Positions 14,854 through 14,978 of a stretch of DNA of 14,978 nucleotides are shown here, piece by piece. Source of the stretch: a bacterium (lineage in GTDB: Bacteria; Fidelibacterota; UBA2242); contig JAHIOG010000219.1 of the NCBI GenBank assembly GCA_018895675.1, positions 1-14,978 on the forward strand. The letters are read 5' to 3'. Position numbers and translations under genes: made by a program. A model generated the notes under the pieces. That model did not search any database. It saw nothing but the letters and a program-made list of their open reading frames with translations, and was not told the DNA's origin. The first letter of the stretch is position 1. The number at the start of each line of letters is the position of its first letter.

Positions 14854-14978
14854 AATAAAAATATACATATACTTATCACTTCTATTCTCCTTTAGCTTGC
14901 ATATTTAATTAATCTTTTTCCCATAACCCAATTTATTATCAGTCGTAAGCAAAGGGAAATTTGGCACTACAATCGGAT
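14854..14978. other. AT-rich right edge, no assignable gene
   Basis: On the minus strand AAAGGAG (14886-14892) lies 6 bases before a GTG (14877-14879) that opens nine codons (VISICIFLL) and then a stop, directly before the sorting-domain remnant. This could be the surviving start of the same lost gene after an internal deletion, but it is very short. The last ~80 bases are open in more than one frame on both strands, with no recognisable protein. Nothing else is seen. Confidence 0.35.

Noticed and set aside
1..14978. CRISPR arrays, tRNA or rRNA genes, transposase genes
   Set aside because: No regularly spaced repeats, cloverleaf-like segments, rRNA motifs or transposase-like proteins were seen.

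Overview
The window is a beta-glucan degradation and uptake locus, apparently chromosomal. Its closest family resemblances are to the Fibrobacterota/Chlorobiota/Bacteroidota side of bacteria. Four of the seven complete proteins end in the same ~85-residue C-terminal domain, opened by the signature NYPNPFN and closed by a G-(I/V)-Y-x-Y/F...LK tail. This is the type A sorting domain of the type IX secretion system. Most start codons lack a good Shine-Dalgarno sequence, which is also common in that supergroup. There is no SusC/SusD pair, so the locus is not a classical Bacteroidota PUL. A lineage such as Ignavibacteria, Calditrichota, KSB1 or Marinimicrobia fits by protein style. The sequence alone does not allow a firm assignment.

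Layout. A few codons of an upstream gene probably end at base 72, followed by an AT-rich gap. Three plus-strand genes follow: a secreted clan GH-A glycoside hydrolase with a sorting domain (414-2336), a vSGLT-like sodium/sugar symporter (2659-4224) and a GH5 endoglucanase resembling Thermotoga Cel5A (4300-5346). They meet, with only 2 bases between stop codons, a compact four-gene minus-strand operon read from 14536 down to 5349. In transcription order it encodes GH3-CARDB-CBM32-sorting domain, a circularly permuted GH16 lichenase with malectin-like and sorting domains, a BglX-like GH3 without sorting domain, and GH5-CBM6-sorting domain. Intergenic distances in the operon are 6, 25 and 13 bases.

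The right-hand 442 bases hold no intact gene. They contain a MITE-like pair of 15-base inverted repeats, a 16-base GC-rich palindrome between them, a possible promoter, and a frameshifted remnant of another sorting domain from a lost exported protein.

Inferred cooperation: the sorting-domain enzymes (clan GH-A, GH16, GH5-CBM6, large GH3) attack mixed-linkage, beta-1,3- or beta-1,4-glucan outside the cell. The GH5 with an N-terminal anchor or signal works at the surface or in the periplasm. The shorter GH3 releases glucose in the periplasm, and the symporter brings monosaccharide across the inner membrane with sodium. No regulator and no outer-membrane oligosaccharide porter is visible. The most striking single item is the GH16 enzyme, whose strand order matches the natural circular permutation known from Fibrobacter succinogenes lichenase.
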